From an uncultured Veillonella sp. (GTDB lineage Bacteria; Bacillota; Negativicutes; Veillonellales; Veillonellaceae), in assembly GCA_934183145.1 (NCBI GenBank), contig CAKPSA010000013.1, positions 1-20,329 on the forward strand: DNA of 20,329 nt. Direction: 5' to 3'. Below are positions 7,130 to 15,813 of the stretch, piece by piece. A program made the position numbers and the translations under genes. Each line of letters opens with the position of its first letter. Position 1 is the stretch's first letter. Below the pieces are notes generated by a model, which worked only from the letters and a program-made list of their open reading frames with translations, did not search any database and had not been told where the DNA came from.

Positions 7130-7158
7130 AGTATACTATATATAGTGGTTGTTTTCAA
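7130..7158 (-). promoter_or_regulatory. Sigma-70 promoter for nrdD
   Basis: On the minus strand TTGAAA (7153-7158) and TATACT (7130-7135) are separated by 17 bp, the same hexamers and spacing as the rubredoxin promoter. The predicted start of transcription is near 7123, giving a leader of about 135 bases before nrdD. The spacer is largely occupied by an NrdR-like box. Confidence 0.75.
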
Positions 7159-7180
7159 GAATAAATACAATATAAAGCAA
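7133..7180. promoter_or_regulatory. Tandem NrdR-like boxes controlling nrdD
   Basis: Box 1 (7133-7148, ATACTATATATAGTGG) matches the NrdR consensus ACACWATATWTWGTGT at 14 of 16 positions and covers part of the -10 element and most of the spacer. Box 2 (7165-7180, ATACAATATAAAGCAA) matches about 11 of 16 and lies just upstream of the -35. Their starts are 32 bp apart, about three helical turns, which is the classic arrangement for the NrdR repressor that senses ATP/dATP. Occupancy would block RNA polymerase. The nrdR gene itself is not in this window. Confidence 0.75.
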
Positions 7181-7182
7181 AA

Positions 7183-7229
7183 ATAGGTTCTTTTAACCAT
7201 GCCAATACAGCATGAATAAAAGAACCTAT
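7183..7229 (-). terminator. Terminator after the PHP-domain gene
   Basis: A 13-bp outer stem (7183-7195 with 7217-7229, core TAGGTTCTTTTA) is extended by an inner 5-bp CATGC/GCATG stem (7198-7202 with 7210-7214). On the minus strand it is followed by TTTTT. It begins 5 bases past the stop of the PHP-domain gene and insulates that gene from nrdD. Confidence 0.85.
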
Positions 7230-7234
7230 ATTGA

Positions 7235-8038
7235 TTATAATGTAAAACCAAATAGACGCGTCAAAAAGTTAGATTTTTGACCTACCCAACTAGAAGGTAC
7301 AGCTGGATAAAATGTGCGATCAGCTAAAAGATCGCGCTCATTGAGATGAATATTCGGTAACAAATCTTTTTTGTACGTACTATCTAATTTAGAAATAGCT
7401 TCTACGTATCCTTGATGCGCTTGTACATCACTTTCATTACAATAACCAGTACCAAAGAAGTGAATTAAACCATTACGATATAATTCAATAGCTCTATGAT
7501 AATTAGAATTGCCATGATTAAAGGATGCCATATTACATTGGATTAAAATCCCTTTATCAACCCATTCCAATAATTGCTCTGGCTTTGTAAACAATTGACG
7601 ATGAGTTTCTACTTCACTAATAATAGGAACAATGCCCATATTTAGCAAATCTAACAACCATGCATTAATGTGATAGACTTTACTATTTTCAGGAATGGAC
7701 ACTAACATAAAATGGCTATTTCCCAATAGATACTGCTTCCGATGAGATGCAATATATTCAATCATTTCATCACAAAGTAAAACTCGAGCGCCACTATGAA
7801 TTGTTATATCCAATTGCTGTTCCCCTACAGCACTCTTCACATCATTCAATAACAGTTCCATCTCATCCCATGTATTCATATCCATAGATACTGTTACATC
7901 AGGTGTGCTGAAAATATCTGTAATACCTTGTTCAGCCAAGGATTTTATCATATTTACTGCTTCTGCCATTGTTTGAGGCCCTTGGGGTCCTAATACAGCT
8001 GGCAAAATGCAACCATGTAAATCAACCACGCGATTCAT
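7235..8038 (-). CDS. CpsB/YwqE-like PHP-fold protein with degenerate active site
   Basis: The 267-residue length and the order of motif positions follow CpsB/YwqE, the manganese-dependent PHP-family tyrosine phosphatases that control capsule assembly by acting on the CpsD kinase. The match is in layout, not catalytic residues. The DIHSHILPG motif reads DLHGCILPA (6-14), keeping His8 but replacing the second His with Cys10. TPH becomes STPD (Asp47), and the glutamate of the central strand appears as Arg85 in SGARV. The glutamate before the proline is Ser114, AHPER becomes SEVET (141-145), and SDAH becomes TGYC (197-200). A working metal centre looks unlikely, so this may be a pseudophosphatase with a binding or regulatory role. 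The frame is intact and has its own promoter, an AAGGGA ribosome site and a terminator, so it is not obviously a pseudogene. It lies next to the polysaccharide operon but is transcribed separately. Confidence 0.75.
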   Translation of the reverse strand: MNRVVDLHGCILPAVLGPQGPQTMAEAVNMIKSLAEQGITDIFSTPDVTVSMDMNTWDEMELLLNDVKSAVGEQQLDITIHSGARVLLCDEMIEYIASHRKQYLLGNSHFMLVSIPENSKVYHINAWLLDLLNMGIVPIISEVETHRQLFTKPEQLLEWVDKGILIQCNMASFNHGNSNYHRAIELYRNGLIHFFGTGYCNESDVQAHQGYVEAISKLDSTYKKDLLPNIHLNERDLLADRTFYPAVPSSWVGQKSNFLTRLFGFTL

Positions 8039-8132
8039 ATTCTTTCCCTTCTACTTACGATAATCCCCTACAGAAATCGTTCTCTTTATAAAGTTCATGT
8101 TTATCTCATTTGTTTTTCATTTTCTATTCATG

Positions 8133-8161
8133 ATTATATCAAGGGAAAAGTCGCTTGTACA
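8133..8161 (-). promoter_or_regulatory. Promoter for the PHP-domain gene
   Basis: On the minus strand TATAAT (8133-8138) is preceded by TGA, giving an extended -10, and lies 17 bp from a weaker -35 TGTACA (8156-8161). Transcription would start about 90 bases before the ATG at 8038. It lies downstream of the polysaccharide-operon terminator. Confidence 0.65.
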
Positions 8162-8238
8162 GTGGTTTTTATATAAAAATAGATAAATTATAATATGTTC
8201 ATTTAATACATTTTTTAAATTTTCATTTAGTCTTCATT

Positions 8239-8277
8239 AAAAATACCTCATAATCGCTAAGATTATGAGGTATTTTT
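8239..8277 (-). terminator. Terminator of the polysaccharide operon
   Basis: A perfect 17-bp stem (8239-8255 with 8261-8277, core ATACCTCATAATC) closes a 5-base loop between A and T tracts. It lies 25 bases past the VanZ-like stop and marks the end of the long minus-strand operon. Confidence 0.92.
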
Positions 8278-8302
8278 TACTCATTTGTATATTATTAACA
8301 AT

Positions 8303-8749
8303 TTAATTTTTAAATGTACGTATCTTATACTCGATGTAGTAAGCTAGCTTTACTAGTAGAATACCAATAATAACACCAACTGTATCAATTAATACATCAG
8401 AAATCTGAGAACTACGACCTGGTGAAAATAATTGTATAAATTCATCAAGACTAGCTATCAACATTCCTAAACCTATAGTCTTAATTACGGTACCATATGT
8501 AATATATCGGCGTAGTATCGCATATAAAACACCACCAAGGATTGTAAACTCTGTGAGATGTGCTAACTTTCGAACAATCCTATTTAAGGTCCATATATTT
8601 CCATGAAAGCCTAATTTATTTACTATAGGAGCAAATATTTCTGCAAAAAGCAAACTAAATCCATCTGAAGATCCACCATTTTGCATCGAATTATCCCATA
8701 TAAAAAATACAATTAGACCTAACAGAATATATAGTATCCAACGTTTCAT
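8303..8749 (-). CDS. VanZ-like membrane protein
   Basis: This 148-residue protein has about four hydrophobic segments and the conserved VanZ pattern: R60-K-L-A-H-L-T-E-F68, D102-E-x2-Q106, P110-G-R and D118, then IDTVGVIIG at 121-129. VanZ-family proteins are small polytopic membrane proteins; the founding member gives low-level teicoplanin resistance, but most members have no known function. It is the last gene of the polysaccharide operon, 34 bases after ugd, with an AGGAG ribosome site. That suggests a role in the envelope or with lipid-linked intermediates rather than antibiotic resistance. Confidence 0.85.
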   Translation of the reverse strand: MKRWILYILLGLIVFFIWDNSMQNGGSSDGFSLLFAEIFAPIVNKLGFHGNIWTLNRIVRKLAHLTEFTILGGVLYAILRRYITYGTVIKTIGLGMLIASLDEFIQLFSPGRSSQISDVLIDTVGVIIGILLVKLAYYIEYKIRTFKN

Positions 8750-8783
8750 AGTACTCTCCTAAACGCCATAATACATATCAATC

Positions 8784-9950
8784 TTAATCGCGGTCAAAAA
8801 TATCTCTTGTATAAACTTTATCCTTCACATCTTCCAAACTCTTATCCCAACGATTAGCTACTATAACATCACTAACACGTTTAAAGTCTTCAAAGTTGCG
8901 AATAACAGGTGAATTAAAGAAGTCCTCTGCATCAAGAGTAGGTTCATAAACAACTACAGCAATCCCCTTTGCCTTGATGCGCTTCATTACACCTTGAATT
9001 GCAGATGCTCTAAAGTTATCAGAGTTCATTTTCATCGTCAAGCGATAAATACCAACAATTTTAGGATTCTTTCCTATAATAACATCTGCTACATGGTCTT
9101 TACGAGTTCTATTAGCATCTACAATAGCAGAAATTAGATTTTGTGGAACATCATTATAGTTAGCTAATAATTGCTTAGTATCTTTTGGTAAGCAATAACC
9201 ACCATAACCAAAGGAAGGATTATTATAGAAATCGCCTATACGAGGATCTAAACATACGCCATTAATGATTTGACTAGTACTAAGACCACGTACCTCTGCA
9301 TAGGAATCTAACTCATTAAAGTAAGCAACGCGCAATGCTAAATACGTATTGGCAAACAGTTTAATAGCTTCTGCTTCTGTAGAGTCAGTATATAATTGAG
9401 GTACATTTTCTTTAATGGCACCATCAGCTAATAACTGACCAAAACGACGAGCTCGTTCTGAATCTTCCCCTACCACAATACGGGAAGGATGTAAGTTATC
9501 ATACAAAGCTTTACCTTCACGTAAAAATTCTGGGGAGAAAATCAAGTTCTCTGTATTGAATTCTTTACGCATTTGAACTGTATACCCAACTGGCACAGTT
9601 GACTTGATAACCATAACAGCATCAGGATTAATATCTAGTACTGTTTTAATAACTTGCTCTACAGAAGAGGTATCAAAGAAATTCTTCTGAGGGTCGTAAT
9701 TAGTAGGAGTCGAAATAATAACATAATTAGCATCTTTAAAGGCTTCCACAGGATCTAGTGTAGCTTTAAAGTTTAATTTCTTAGTAGCTAAATACTCTTG
9801 TAATTCCGCATCAACAATTGGTGATTCTTTGCGATTTAGCATCTCTACCTTTTCAGGAATAATATCGAGGGCTACCACTTCATTATGTTGTGCTAATAAA
9901 ACACCATTTGAAAGGCCTACATAGCCTGTACCAGCAATTGCAATCTTCAT
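8784..9950 (-). CDS. ugd: UDP-glucose 6-dehydrogenase
   Basis: Ugd oxidises UDP-glucose to UDP-glucuronate with two NAD+ in the cytoplasm. The 388-residue protein starts with the NAD-binding Rossmann motif GTGYVG (7-12), includes STVPVG (117-122) and SPEFLREG (139-146), and carries the catalytic cysteine in [10 protein letters not shown] as Cys253. Length and motifs are those of the single-domain-pair bacterial enzyme. Its ATG directly follows the stop of the upstream epimerase, and its GGAGGG ribosome site is inside that gene, so the two are tightly coupled. Together they make UDP-glucuronate and then UDP-galacturonate for the polysaccharide encoded by this operon. Confidence 0.95.
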   Translation of the reverse strand: MKIAIAGTGYVGLSNGVLLAQHNEVVALDIIPEKVEMLNRKESPIVDAELQEYLATKKLNFKATLDPVEAFKDANYVIISTPTNYDPQKNFFDTSSVEQVIKTVLDINPDAVMVIKSTVPVGYTVQMRKEFNTENLIFSPEFLREGKALYDNLHPSRIVVGEDSERARRFGQLLADGAIKENVPQLYTDSTEAEAIKLFANTYLALRVAYFNELDSYAEVRGLSTSQIINGVCLDPRIGDFYNNPSFGYGGYCLPKDTKQLLANYNDVPQNLISAIVDANRTRKDHVADVIIGKNPKIVGIYRLTMKMNSDNFRASAIQGVMKRIKAKGIAVVVYEPTLDAEDFFNSPVIRNFEDFKRVSDVIVANRWDKSLEDVKDKVYTRDIFDRD

Positions 9951-11048
9951 TTATTTGCCCTCCGTCATATAAAACTCTTTATACCATATAGCAAATTTCC
10001 GTAACCCTTCACGTAAAGATGTATTCGGTTTGAAGCCAAAATCTTCTTCTAGAGCACTTGTATCCGCATAAGTAACAGGTACATCACCTGGTTGCATGGC
10101 CACTAATTCTTTATGCTCTTCAAAATTGTAATCTTCTGGTAATACACCAGCCGATACTAATTCTTCAGATAGAATACGGACAAAATCAAGTAAATTTTCA
10201 GGATGACTATTACCAATATTATAAATAGCATATGGAGGAACCGGTAAACCATCAGCGCCATTACGACGTTCTGGGGCTGCACACATCACCTTAGATACGC
10301 CCTCTACTATATCATCAATATAAGTAAAGTCACGTTTACAGTTACCATAGTTAAAGATTTTTATAGTACCACCACTACGCAATGTATTAGTAAAACCAAA
10401 GTACGCCATATCCGGACGACCAGCAGGACCATATACAGTGAAGAAACGAAGTCCTGTACTAGGAATGTTATATAACTTGGCGTACGAATAAGCCAATAAC
10501 TCATTTGATTTTTTAGTAGCCGCATACAGAGAAACTGGGTTATCTACTTTATCATCTGTAGAGTATGGAATTTGTTTATTCGCACCATACACAGAAGAAG
10601 ATGATGCATAAACCAAATGCTCTACTCCACTTTCATCATTATCATAAGAATGACGACAAGCCTCTAATATATTGTAGAAACCAATAATATTAGATTCGAT
10701 ATAAGCATCTGGATTTGTAATAGAGTAACGAACACCAGCCTGTGCTGCTAAGTTAACAACAACACGTGGTTTATAAGTAGAGAAGATTTCTTCAATAAAG
10801 GGCTTATCTGCAATATTACCTTTTTTAAAGATCCACGTATTTTTATTGTCTTTGCTTATTTCTTCAATTTGTTGTAATCGATAATCCTTTAAGGCCACGT
10901 CATAGTAATCATTAACAGAATCTATGCCGATAATTTGAGTTCCTTCTGCTTCAGATAACAGGGACATAACAAGATTAGCCCCTACAAATCCAGCGGCTCC
11001 CGTTACAAGGATCACCGTATTGTTTAAGTCTACATTTTTTGAAAGCAT
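9951..11048 (-). CDS. NAD-dependent epimerase, probable UDP-glucuronate 4-epimerase
   Basis: This is a 365-residue extended short-chain dehydrogenase. It has the nucleotide-binding GAAGFVG (17-23), ASSSSVYG (148-155) and the catalytic pair Tyr175 and Lys179 in YAATK. The early motif GIDSVNDYYDVALKDYRL (41-58) and the AAQAGVRYS stretch are characteristic of the bacterial UDP-glucuronate 4-epimerases that make UDP-galacturonate, rather than of GalE. The neighbouring ugd supplies the substrate, which supports this. The ATG at 11046-11048 is chosen because AAAGGAG lies 6 bases before it; the in-frame ATG five codons earlier (11063) lies upstream of that ribosome site. Substrate specificity is inferred from motif and context. 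Confidence 0.88.
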   Translation of the reverse strand: MLSKNVDLNNTVILVTGAAGFVGANLVMSLLSEAEGTQIIGIDSVNDYYDVALKDYRLQQIEEISKDNKNTWIFKKGNIADKPFIEEIFSTYKPRVVVNLAAQAGVRYSITNPDAYIESNIIGFYNILEACRHSYDNDESGVEHLVYASSSSVYGANKQIPYSTDDKVDNPVSLYAATKKSNELLAYSYAKLYNIPSTGLRFFTVYGPAGRPDMAYFGFTNTLRSGGTIKIFNYGNCKRDFTYIDDIVEGVSKVMCAAPERRNGADGLPVPPYAIYNIGNSHPENLLDFVRILSEELVSAGVLPEDYNFEEHKELVAMQPGDVPVTYADTSALEEDFGFKPNTSLREGLRKFAIWYKEFYMTEGK

Positions 11049-11074
11049 ATGTACTCCTTTCATAGTTCTGTTAA

Positions 11075-12526
11075 TTATGAGCGTCTTACTTTACTTAATA
11101 CTTTATCAATGCCAGAAGTAATAATGGTACGCTCAGATGGAACGATACATAATATAGCCACATATAGTACTACGCATAAGATCATACAAACTATAGTCCA
11201 CCATACCGCATCATATACATGTAAAGCACTATACGCAATAGCGCCAACAATAGATGCTGCGATTAGATAGATACTTATGTTAGAAATGATACGGAATACA
11301 TTCATATTAACGAATAAACCTAGTAGCAACATGGCTGCTGCTAACATTTCCATCCGTACTAAGGACCTAGCGTATACAAAGGTGCTAAAATCATATTGAA
11401 TACAAATATAAATGACCGGTATTAAAACGATTAGATGCAACACTTGAGTCCAAAATGATAAATTAGGCAGACCTTTTGCTCTAAATATTTCGGAAATCAG
11501 ATTAGCTGTAACAGTCATGATAGCTGAGCTCAATGCCCAAGACCCTAATACAATGCCAGCTAATTTCCATTGCGGCCCAAGTAAAAGCTGAACAACAAAG
11601 TCTTGGAATACAAACAATCCTACCCCTATAGGCACCAAGAATAGAGCCATATAGCGTTGAAAGGTAAAGAATGTATTAGAAAATGCTTGTTCATCATGTT
11701 GTACCCGACTTAAAGCGGCAAACAATACCGGAGCTAATGAGGACGTGGCCATGGCCATAACAGTTGTTACAATAGCCATAGGCATTTTGTATATTCCCAA
11801 ATAATAGGCGTCTAAGAAGCGACTAATAATGAAGGTATCCACCCAAGCGGTAAGCCATATTGAAAAAGCCTCTGCTAGTGACCACGCACTATAGCTAAAC
11901 ATGTTCATAAAGACACGGCCACTAAAGAATAAATGAATTTGATTTCTTCGACTCTTTAGCAATGCCAAAGCCGTAAATAACTGAGCTCCTAACATACCGG
12001 CGATCAATGACCAATAATCATATCCCAAGAGTGCCATTGGTATAGATATCAATATAGGCGTTAGGATTGTAATAAGCCGTATATTGAGAAGAAACTTGAA
12101 ATTAAAATCCCGTCGATATAATGCCATTTGTACACTACTAAAGGCAGAGAGCGGAATCATAGCCCCCATTATAGCCAACGGTATACCTAAACCATCATTA
12201 CCGACTAATACAGCCAACTCATCACGACCGACTATAATAGCACCCCATAAGACTAGAGAAAGCACTAAGTTAGCAATAAAAGCTACATCTGTAGCCTCCT
12301 GTTTCTCTTTATCACTTTCAAACTCATGCTGTACAAGAAACTTTTGGAATCCCGCATCAGCAAGCATTTCTGCAAAGGATATAACCATCATAATCGTTGC
12401 CAATATACCAAACGCCGTAGGCGCTAGCATATGGGCCAATATTATATTTGTTAGTGGTGTAATAAGCTTTGCTAAAACCTCTGTTATGACAGACCATTTA
12501 GCAGCTGCTACTATTTTAGTATCCAT
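11075..12526 (-). CDS. Wzx-type polysaccharide flippase (MOP superfamily, WzxC-like)
   Basis: This 483-residue protein has about 12-14 hydrophobic segments and resembles polysaccharide-biosynthesis flippases of the MOP superfamily. The N-terminus (AAKWSVITEVLAKLITPLTNII) and the following LAPTAFGILATIMMVISFAEMLADAGF stretch are typical of the WzxC/TuaB branch. Such proteins move lipid-linked repeat units from the inner to the outer face of the cytoplasmic membrane. Within this operon it is the obvious exporter for units made by the transferases upstream. It has no clear ribosome site of its own; its ATG overlaps the stop of the CapA-like gene by one base, so it is probably translated by coupling. 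Confidence 0.9.
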   Translation of the reverse strand: MDTKIVAAAKWSVITEVLAKLITPLTNIILAHMLAPTAFGILATIMMVISFAEMLADAGFQKFLVQHEFESDKEKQEATDVAFIANLVLSLVLWGAIIVGRDELAVLVGNDGLGIPLAIMGAMIPLSAFSSVQMALYRRDFNFKFLLNIRLITILTPILISIPMALLGYDYWSLIAGMLGAQLFTALALLKSRRNQIHLFFSGRVFMNMFSYSAWSLAEAFSIWLTAWVDTFIISRFLDAYYLGIYKMPMAIVTTVMAMATSSLAPVLFAALSRVQHDEQAFSNTFFTFQRYMALFLVPIGVGLFVFQDFVVQLLLGPQWKLAGIVLGSWALSSAIMTVTANLISEIFRAKGLPNLSFWTQVLHLIVLIPVIYICIQYDFSTFVYARSLVRMEMLAAAMLLLGLFVNMNVFRIISNISIYLIAASIVGAIAYSALHVYDAVWWTIVCMILCVVLYVAILCIVPSERTIITSGIDKVLSKVRRS

Positions 12527-13689
12527 TATTTTTTATTGATGTTCTTAATGCCCCGCAAGAATAATTCATGGTGAGCTTCACATTCTAAGTAATTTTGAAT
12601 TGCTAAATAACTTGTTTTCCCTAATAGGAGTTGCATTAATTTTCTACCAAATAATGCATTGATAGCACGTATAATAAATGATCTACCAATAAATTCACGT
12701 AAATAACGCTTTACATGTGTGTCGGCAAAATCTTTATAGGCTTGCACTACAAAATGAGCATCTCTAATGTGTTCACTTCGTTGTTTATAGGCTGTCAAAG
12801 TTTCATCTGCTTCTGACTCAGTAGCTAAACGCGTTCCCATTTCCGTACTACGAATTGGCACTTCAGAGACTATAAAACTATCCTTTGTTGCCTCTACATT
12901 GATTAATAAAGAGTCTTTAACAAACTCCTTATGATGTATATAGAATTCGGAGTTAAAGATAAAGTTACCTTGACCATAAATAATGGTCCCCTTACCATAG
13001 TCTTCACGAGATCCTATACAATGACTATGTTGGCAAACTACAAGGTCTGCCCCTTTATCAACAAATTTACGGCAATATCTCTGTAGCATTGGCGATGGGT
13101 AGCGATAAAACTCCTTCCCACCATGATATAAAACGATGACATAATCACAGGTCTTCTTTAATGTTTCAACATCATCAAAGCTTTCTAATACATCAAATGG
13201 ATTGGCCCCCATTGTATGACAAGAGGCAACAGTAAACTCATGTTCTGCACAAAGGTAAAATCCTATGCGTATACCATCCTTTTCAAAGATAAACGGCTTT
13301 TTAGCTTCCTTTACATTGGCACCAGCACCGGCATTTTTAATATCATGCTTTTTTAATAACTCCAATGTAGTAGTTAAGCCTTCCACACCATGATCTAAGG
13401 AGTGATTATTAGCCAATGTTAAAAATATAGGCTCTAAAGCTTTATATCCGTAAATTGTTTTTGTAGGCGACTTTAAATTATTGCCAAATTTATCAATCGG
13501 CGTAGATGCATCAGTTAAGGGCACCTCTAGATTAAACACATTTAAATCAGATTGGTTAAAGAGGCCTAATAATTCTTTACCAACTAAAGCTTCTACATTA
13601 CCAGTTTCAAATAATACTCTATTTATATCCGTAGGAACAAAATCAGCTCCGATGTACAGTTTCAAGGTGTAACCACTCTCCCAGTTCAT
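12526..13689 (-). CDS. CapA-like protein (poly-gamma-glutamate capsule, metallophosphatase fold)
   Basis: This 387-residue protein shows the PGA_cap/CapA pattern of a calcineurin-like metal-binding fold. Candidate ligands are Asp16 in GADFVPT, Glu55 in NLE, Asn94-Asn95-His96 in ANNHSLDHG, His189 in YHGGKE, and His221/His223 in QHSH, followed by YGQGNF. All look intact. There is no signal peptide, so it seems cytoplasmic. CapA proteins are tied to poly-gamma-glutamate export or assembly, and related ones are common in polysaccharide loci, but the reaction is unsettled. The start is uncertain. The ATG at 13689 has no ribosome site and overlaps the previous gene by 47 bases. A TTG at 13665 gives the family-like beginning MKLYIGADFVPT, with GGGAGAG about 10 bases upstream, and may be the real start. 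Confidence 0.82.
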   Translation of the reverse strand: MNWESGYTLKLYIGADFVPTDINRVLFETGNVEALVGKELLGLFNQSDLNVFNLEVPLTDASTPIDKFGNNLKSPTKTIYGYKALEPIFLTLANNHSLDHGVEGLTTTLELLKKHDIKNAGAGANVKEAKKPFIFEKDGIRIGFYLCAEHEFTVASCHTMGANPFDVLESFDDVETLKKTCDYVIVLYHGGKEFYRYPSPMLQRYCRKFVDKGADLVVCQHSHCIGSREDYGKGTIIYGQGNFIFNSEFYIHHKEFVKDSLLINVEATKDSFIVSEVPIRSTEMGTRLATESEADETLTAYKQRSEHIRDAHFVVQAYKDFADTHVKRYLREFIGRSFIIRAINALFGRKLMQLLLGKTSYLAIQNYLECEAHHELFLRGIKNINKK

Positions 13690-14575
13690 AATCTTTTGTC
13701 ATAGGACGAAACTGTTCTAATCCCGCACCAGGGAAGAACGTTAACTCTCCAATATACAGTCGTCCCTTTATTTCATAGAAATCAACGCGTAAAAACGGGC
13801 AGTCTTTACTAAGTTCCATAGCCAGTCTTAACATCTCATCATAGGTTTCAGGTCTTGGGAACTCTGTTGATAACGGCGGATAATGCCCAAAATGTATCCC
13901 CATAGGTTTCCAATCGATATCATAGAAGTTCATACGCGTTCCCGTTTTAGAAAAACGGTCAGAGCAAACTACAGTCATCTTTGGTTCACCATGGAAACAA
14001 TACATCTTATAATCTAAGATTTCATTGCTGCCTAATTCAGATAAATATGCCTCTGCTATAATTCGACGAGGGACATTCTTATACGGCCACTCTCTAGCAA
14101 TACGTGAATAATCCCGTTTTAAGGATGTGTTTAATTTAGCTTTGGCCGCTTCCTGATCAAGGGAAAACTTATCTTTACAAATTACAATGCCCCCACTATC
14201 ATGTGTACATTTCAAAACAAATTGATTAGGCAATGCATCAAAGTCGATATCCTCTACGGAATCCCAAACAGCAAGTGTAGGAATTATATATTGTTCACCT
14301 ACACGTTGAGCAATAAAATGTTTAGCCTCATGCTTATCTACCATTACTGTTTGTATAGGCTCTCTATAATTAACCTTTAGCCATTGTAACTTTTCGCTAA
14401 AAGTTTTGGGGTTCTCAAGATCTAGAGGATATCCCATGTATTTTGGAAAGACTTTCTTTAAAAACTCTTCATCCGATAAAGAGTCATAATAGCCTAATTT
14501 GATCAATACTCTCGTGCGATAGTAAGGTTTTGTTAAAAAGGACATGCCAACTTTACACAACTTGCTGAGCTTCAT
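13643..14575 (-). CDS. TupA-like ATP-grasp family protein
   Basis: This 310-residue protein matches the TupA-like ATP-grasp family found in polysaccharide and teichuronopeptide loci. Landmarks are NPKTFSEKLQWLK (55-67), VDKHEAKHF near 79-87, FVLKCTHDSGG (119-129) for the ATP-binding strand and loop, AEAYLSE and DYKMYCFHGEPK (189-199), and the metal-binding end VDFY...YIGELTF (264-280). ATP-grasp enzymes join a carboxylate to an amine or thiol through an acyl phosphate; TupA itself is linked to a glutamate/glucuronate peptide polymer of the cell wall. By analogy it may add an amino acid or amino compound to the uronic acid made by the ugd/epimerase pair. No acceptor or donor can be read from the sequence. 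It overlaps the polymerase gene by 23 bases and the CapA-like gene by 23 or 47. AAAGGA lies 7 bases before the ATG. Confidence 0.82.
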   Translation of the reverse strand: MKLSKLCKVGMSFLTKPYYRTRVLIKLGYYDSLSDEEFLKKVFPKYMGYPLDLENPKTFSEKLQWLKVNYREPIQTVMVDKHEAKHFIAQRVGEQYIIPTLAVWDSVEDIDFDALPNQFVLKCTHDSGGIVICKDKFSLDQEAAKAKLNTSLKRDYSRIAREWPYKNVPRRIIAEAYLSELGSNEILDYKMYCFHGEPKMTVVCSDRFSKTGTRMNFYDIDWKPMGIHFGHYPPLSTEFPRPETYDEMLRLAMELSKDCPFLRVDFYEIKGRLYIGELTFFPGAGLEQFRPMTKDYELGEWLHLETVHRS

Positions 14576-15794
14576 TTTTACGTCCTTTCCGGAGCAATTG
14601 CACCTCTAAATAAAACATCATCATATAAAAGTATGTACTCTTACTTTCATAAGAAACCATTCCCATATCCATAACGATTTGAGAAAGGAACAGAATGAGT
14701 ACCATTACATATTCATTACTATGAAAGTCTCGATAACGAATTAAATTATATGCTATGTATATGTACATTGAGTAATACGCTAATAAGCCGATTACACCTG
14801 TACCTGCTAATAATTCAATATAGTTGTTATGCAAGTAATAATTCTCTTTGCCATATAGGAAATATGTATAGACCGAAGGATTATTTACACCAACCCCAGT
14901 TATAGGCGATTGATAAAATAAATCCCACCCAATATCAACCAAAGCCATACGAATAATAGTAGACGAATCACCACCTGTACCAGAAAAGGCGTCCACCATA
15001 CTCGACATACGGTCTAGCACCTCTGAAAACATAGGTAATTGTAAAACTGCAATACCAACTATCGTTAGAGCTAACAATGATCCAATAATTTTCGCAATAG
15101 AGTTTACTACATTGGCACTACGTAAACTTTTAAAAACAAATAACAATACTATGCCAGCAACAACGAATACTAGCGCTTTACGACTGCCTGTGGCCGCTAG
15201 AATACCCAAGGTAGGTAATGCAATGATATGCCACCAACGAGGTCGATCGTACAACATATAATACAATGTCATAACGATAGCATTAGCCCCTAATAGACCA
15301 ACTGTATTCGCATTTAATGCATCATTAGCAATTCGAGCAGATGAAGACAAAACAGTAATAAAATAATCTAAACCATAGAAATATACAGTATAAAAACAAA
15401 CTATATAACCAGTCCACATGCCAATCTTTAATAATGTGTCTACCGATTTTTTATCTTGATAGCACATATATAAAATGATAAGCATAAAGAATATCTTGAC
15501 GATATCAAAGCTTCGGCTAAATGCCACAGATGGCTCTATAGCATTAATAGTACTTAGATAACAGGCCCCAATAAAGAGGAGCATATAACCATGCATCCAG
15601 GTAAGCCTAAATTTAATAACTCCCTGCTCTCGTATGAGATAAAAAATAATAAGTCCAAATAGGCATACAAATAATACATAGGCACCATAATTCGCATCGC
15701 CAAGGGCAAAGGAAATGGTCAACGACAACACTAAAAAAATTAGAGTTATGAACCATATCATGCGGTCAGCAATAGCCGTAATGTTTAACTTCAA
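14553..15794 (-). CDS. O-antigen ligase / Wzy polymerase family membrane protein
   Basis: This 413-residue protein has about 10-12 hydrophobic segments and a large periplasmic loop late in the chain, the layout of the Wzy_C (WaaL/Wzy) family. Residues typical of that family are visible: TGSRKA with Arg205, IIRMALVDIGW with Arg282, and the loop motif PITGVGVNNP followed by LHNNYIE with His322 and GTGVIG. Members use lipid-linked glycans to polymerise repeat units or transfer them to an acceptor such as lipid A core. As the only such gene visible and lying next to a flippase, polymerase is the likelier role, but sequence alone does not separate the two. It starts with TTG (15792-15794), supported by a strong GGAGG 8-10 bases upstream. 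Confidence 0.85.
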   Translation of the reverse strand: MKLNITAIADRMIWFITLIFLVLSLTISFALGDANYGAYVLFVCLFGLIIFYLIREQGVIKFRLTWMHGYMLLFIGACYLSTINAIEPSVAFSRSFDIVKIFFMLIILYMCYQDKKSVDTLLKIGMWTGYIVCFYTVYFYGLDYFITVLSSSARIANDALNANTVGLLGANAIVMTLYYMLYDRPRWWHIIALPTLGILAATGSRKALVFVVAGIVLLFVFKSLRSANVVNSIAKIIGSLLALTIVGIAVLQLPMFSEVLDRMSSMVDAFSGTGGDSSTIIRMALVDIGWDLFYQSPITGVGVNNPSVYTYFLYGKENYYLHNNYIELLAGTGVIGLLAYYSMYIYIAYNLIRYRDFHSNEYVMVLILFLSQIVMDMGMVSYESKSTYFYMMMFYLEVQLLRKGRKNEAQQVV

Positions 15795-15813
15795 TGGTTC
15801 TCCTCCTTACAAC

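Noticed and set aside
8303..8749. VanZ-like gene as an antibiotic-resistance determinant
   Set aside because: No vanA, vanH, vanX or regulatory genes are nearby and it is the tail of a polysaccharide operon; membership of the VanZ family alone does not indicate resistance.
12084..12539. 151-codon open frame on the plus strand opposite the flippase gene
   Set aside because: It lies wholly antisense to a clear Wzx-type gene, has no family motif and no good ribosome site; it is a shadow of the real gene.
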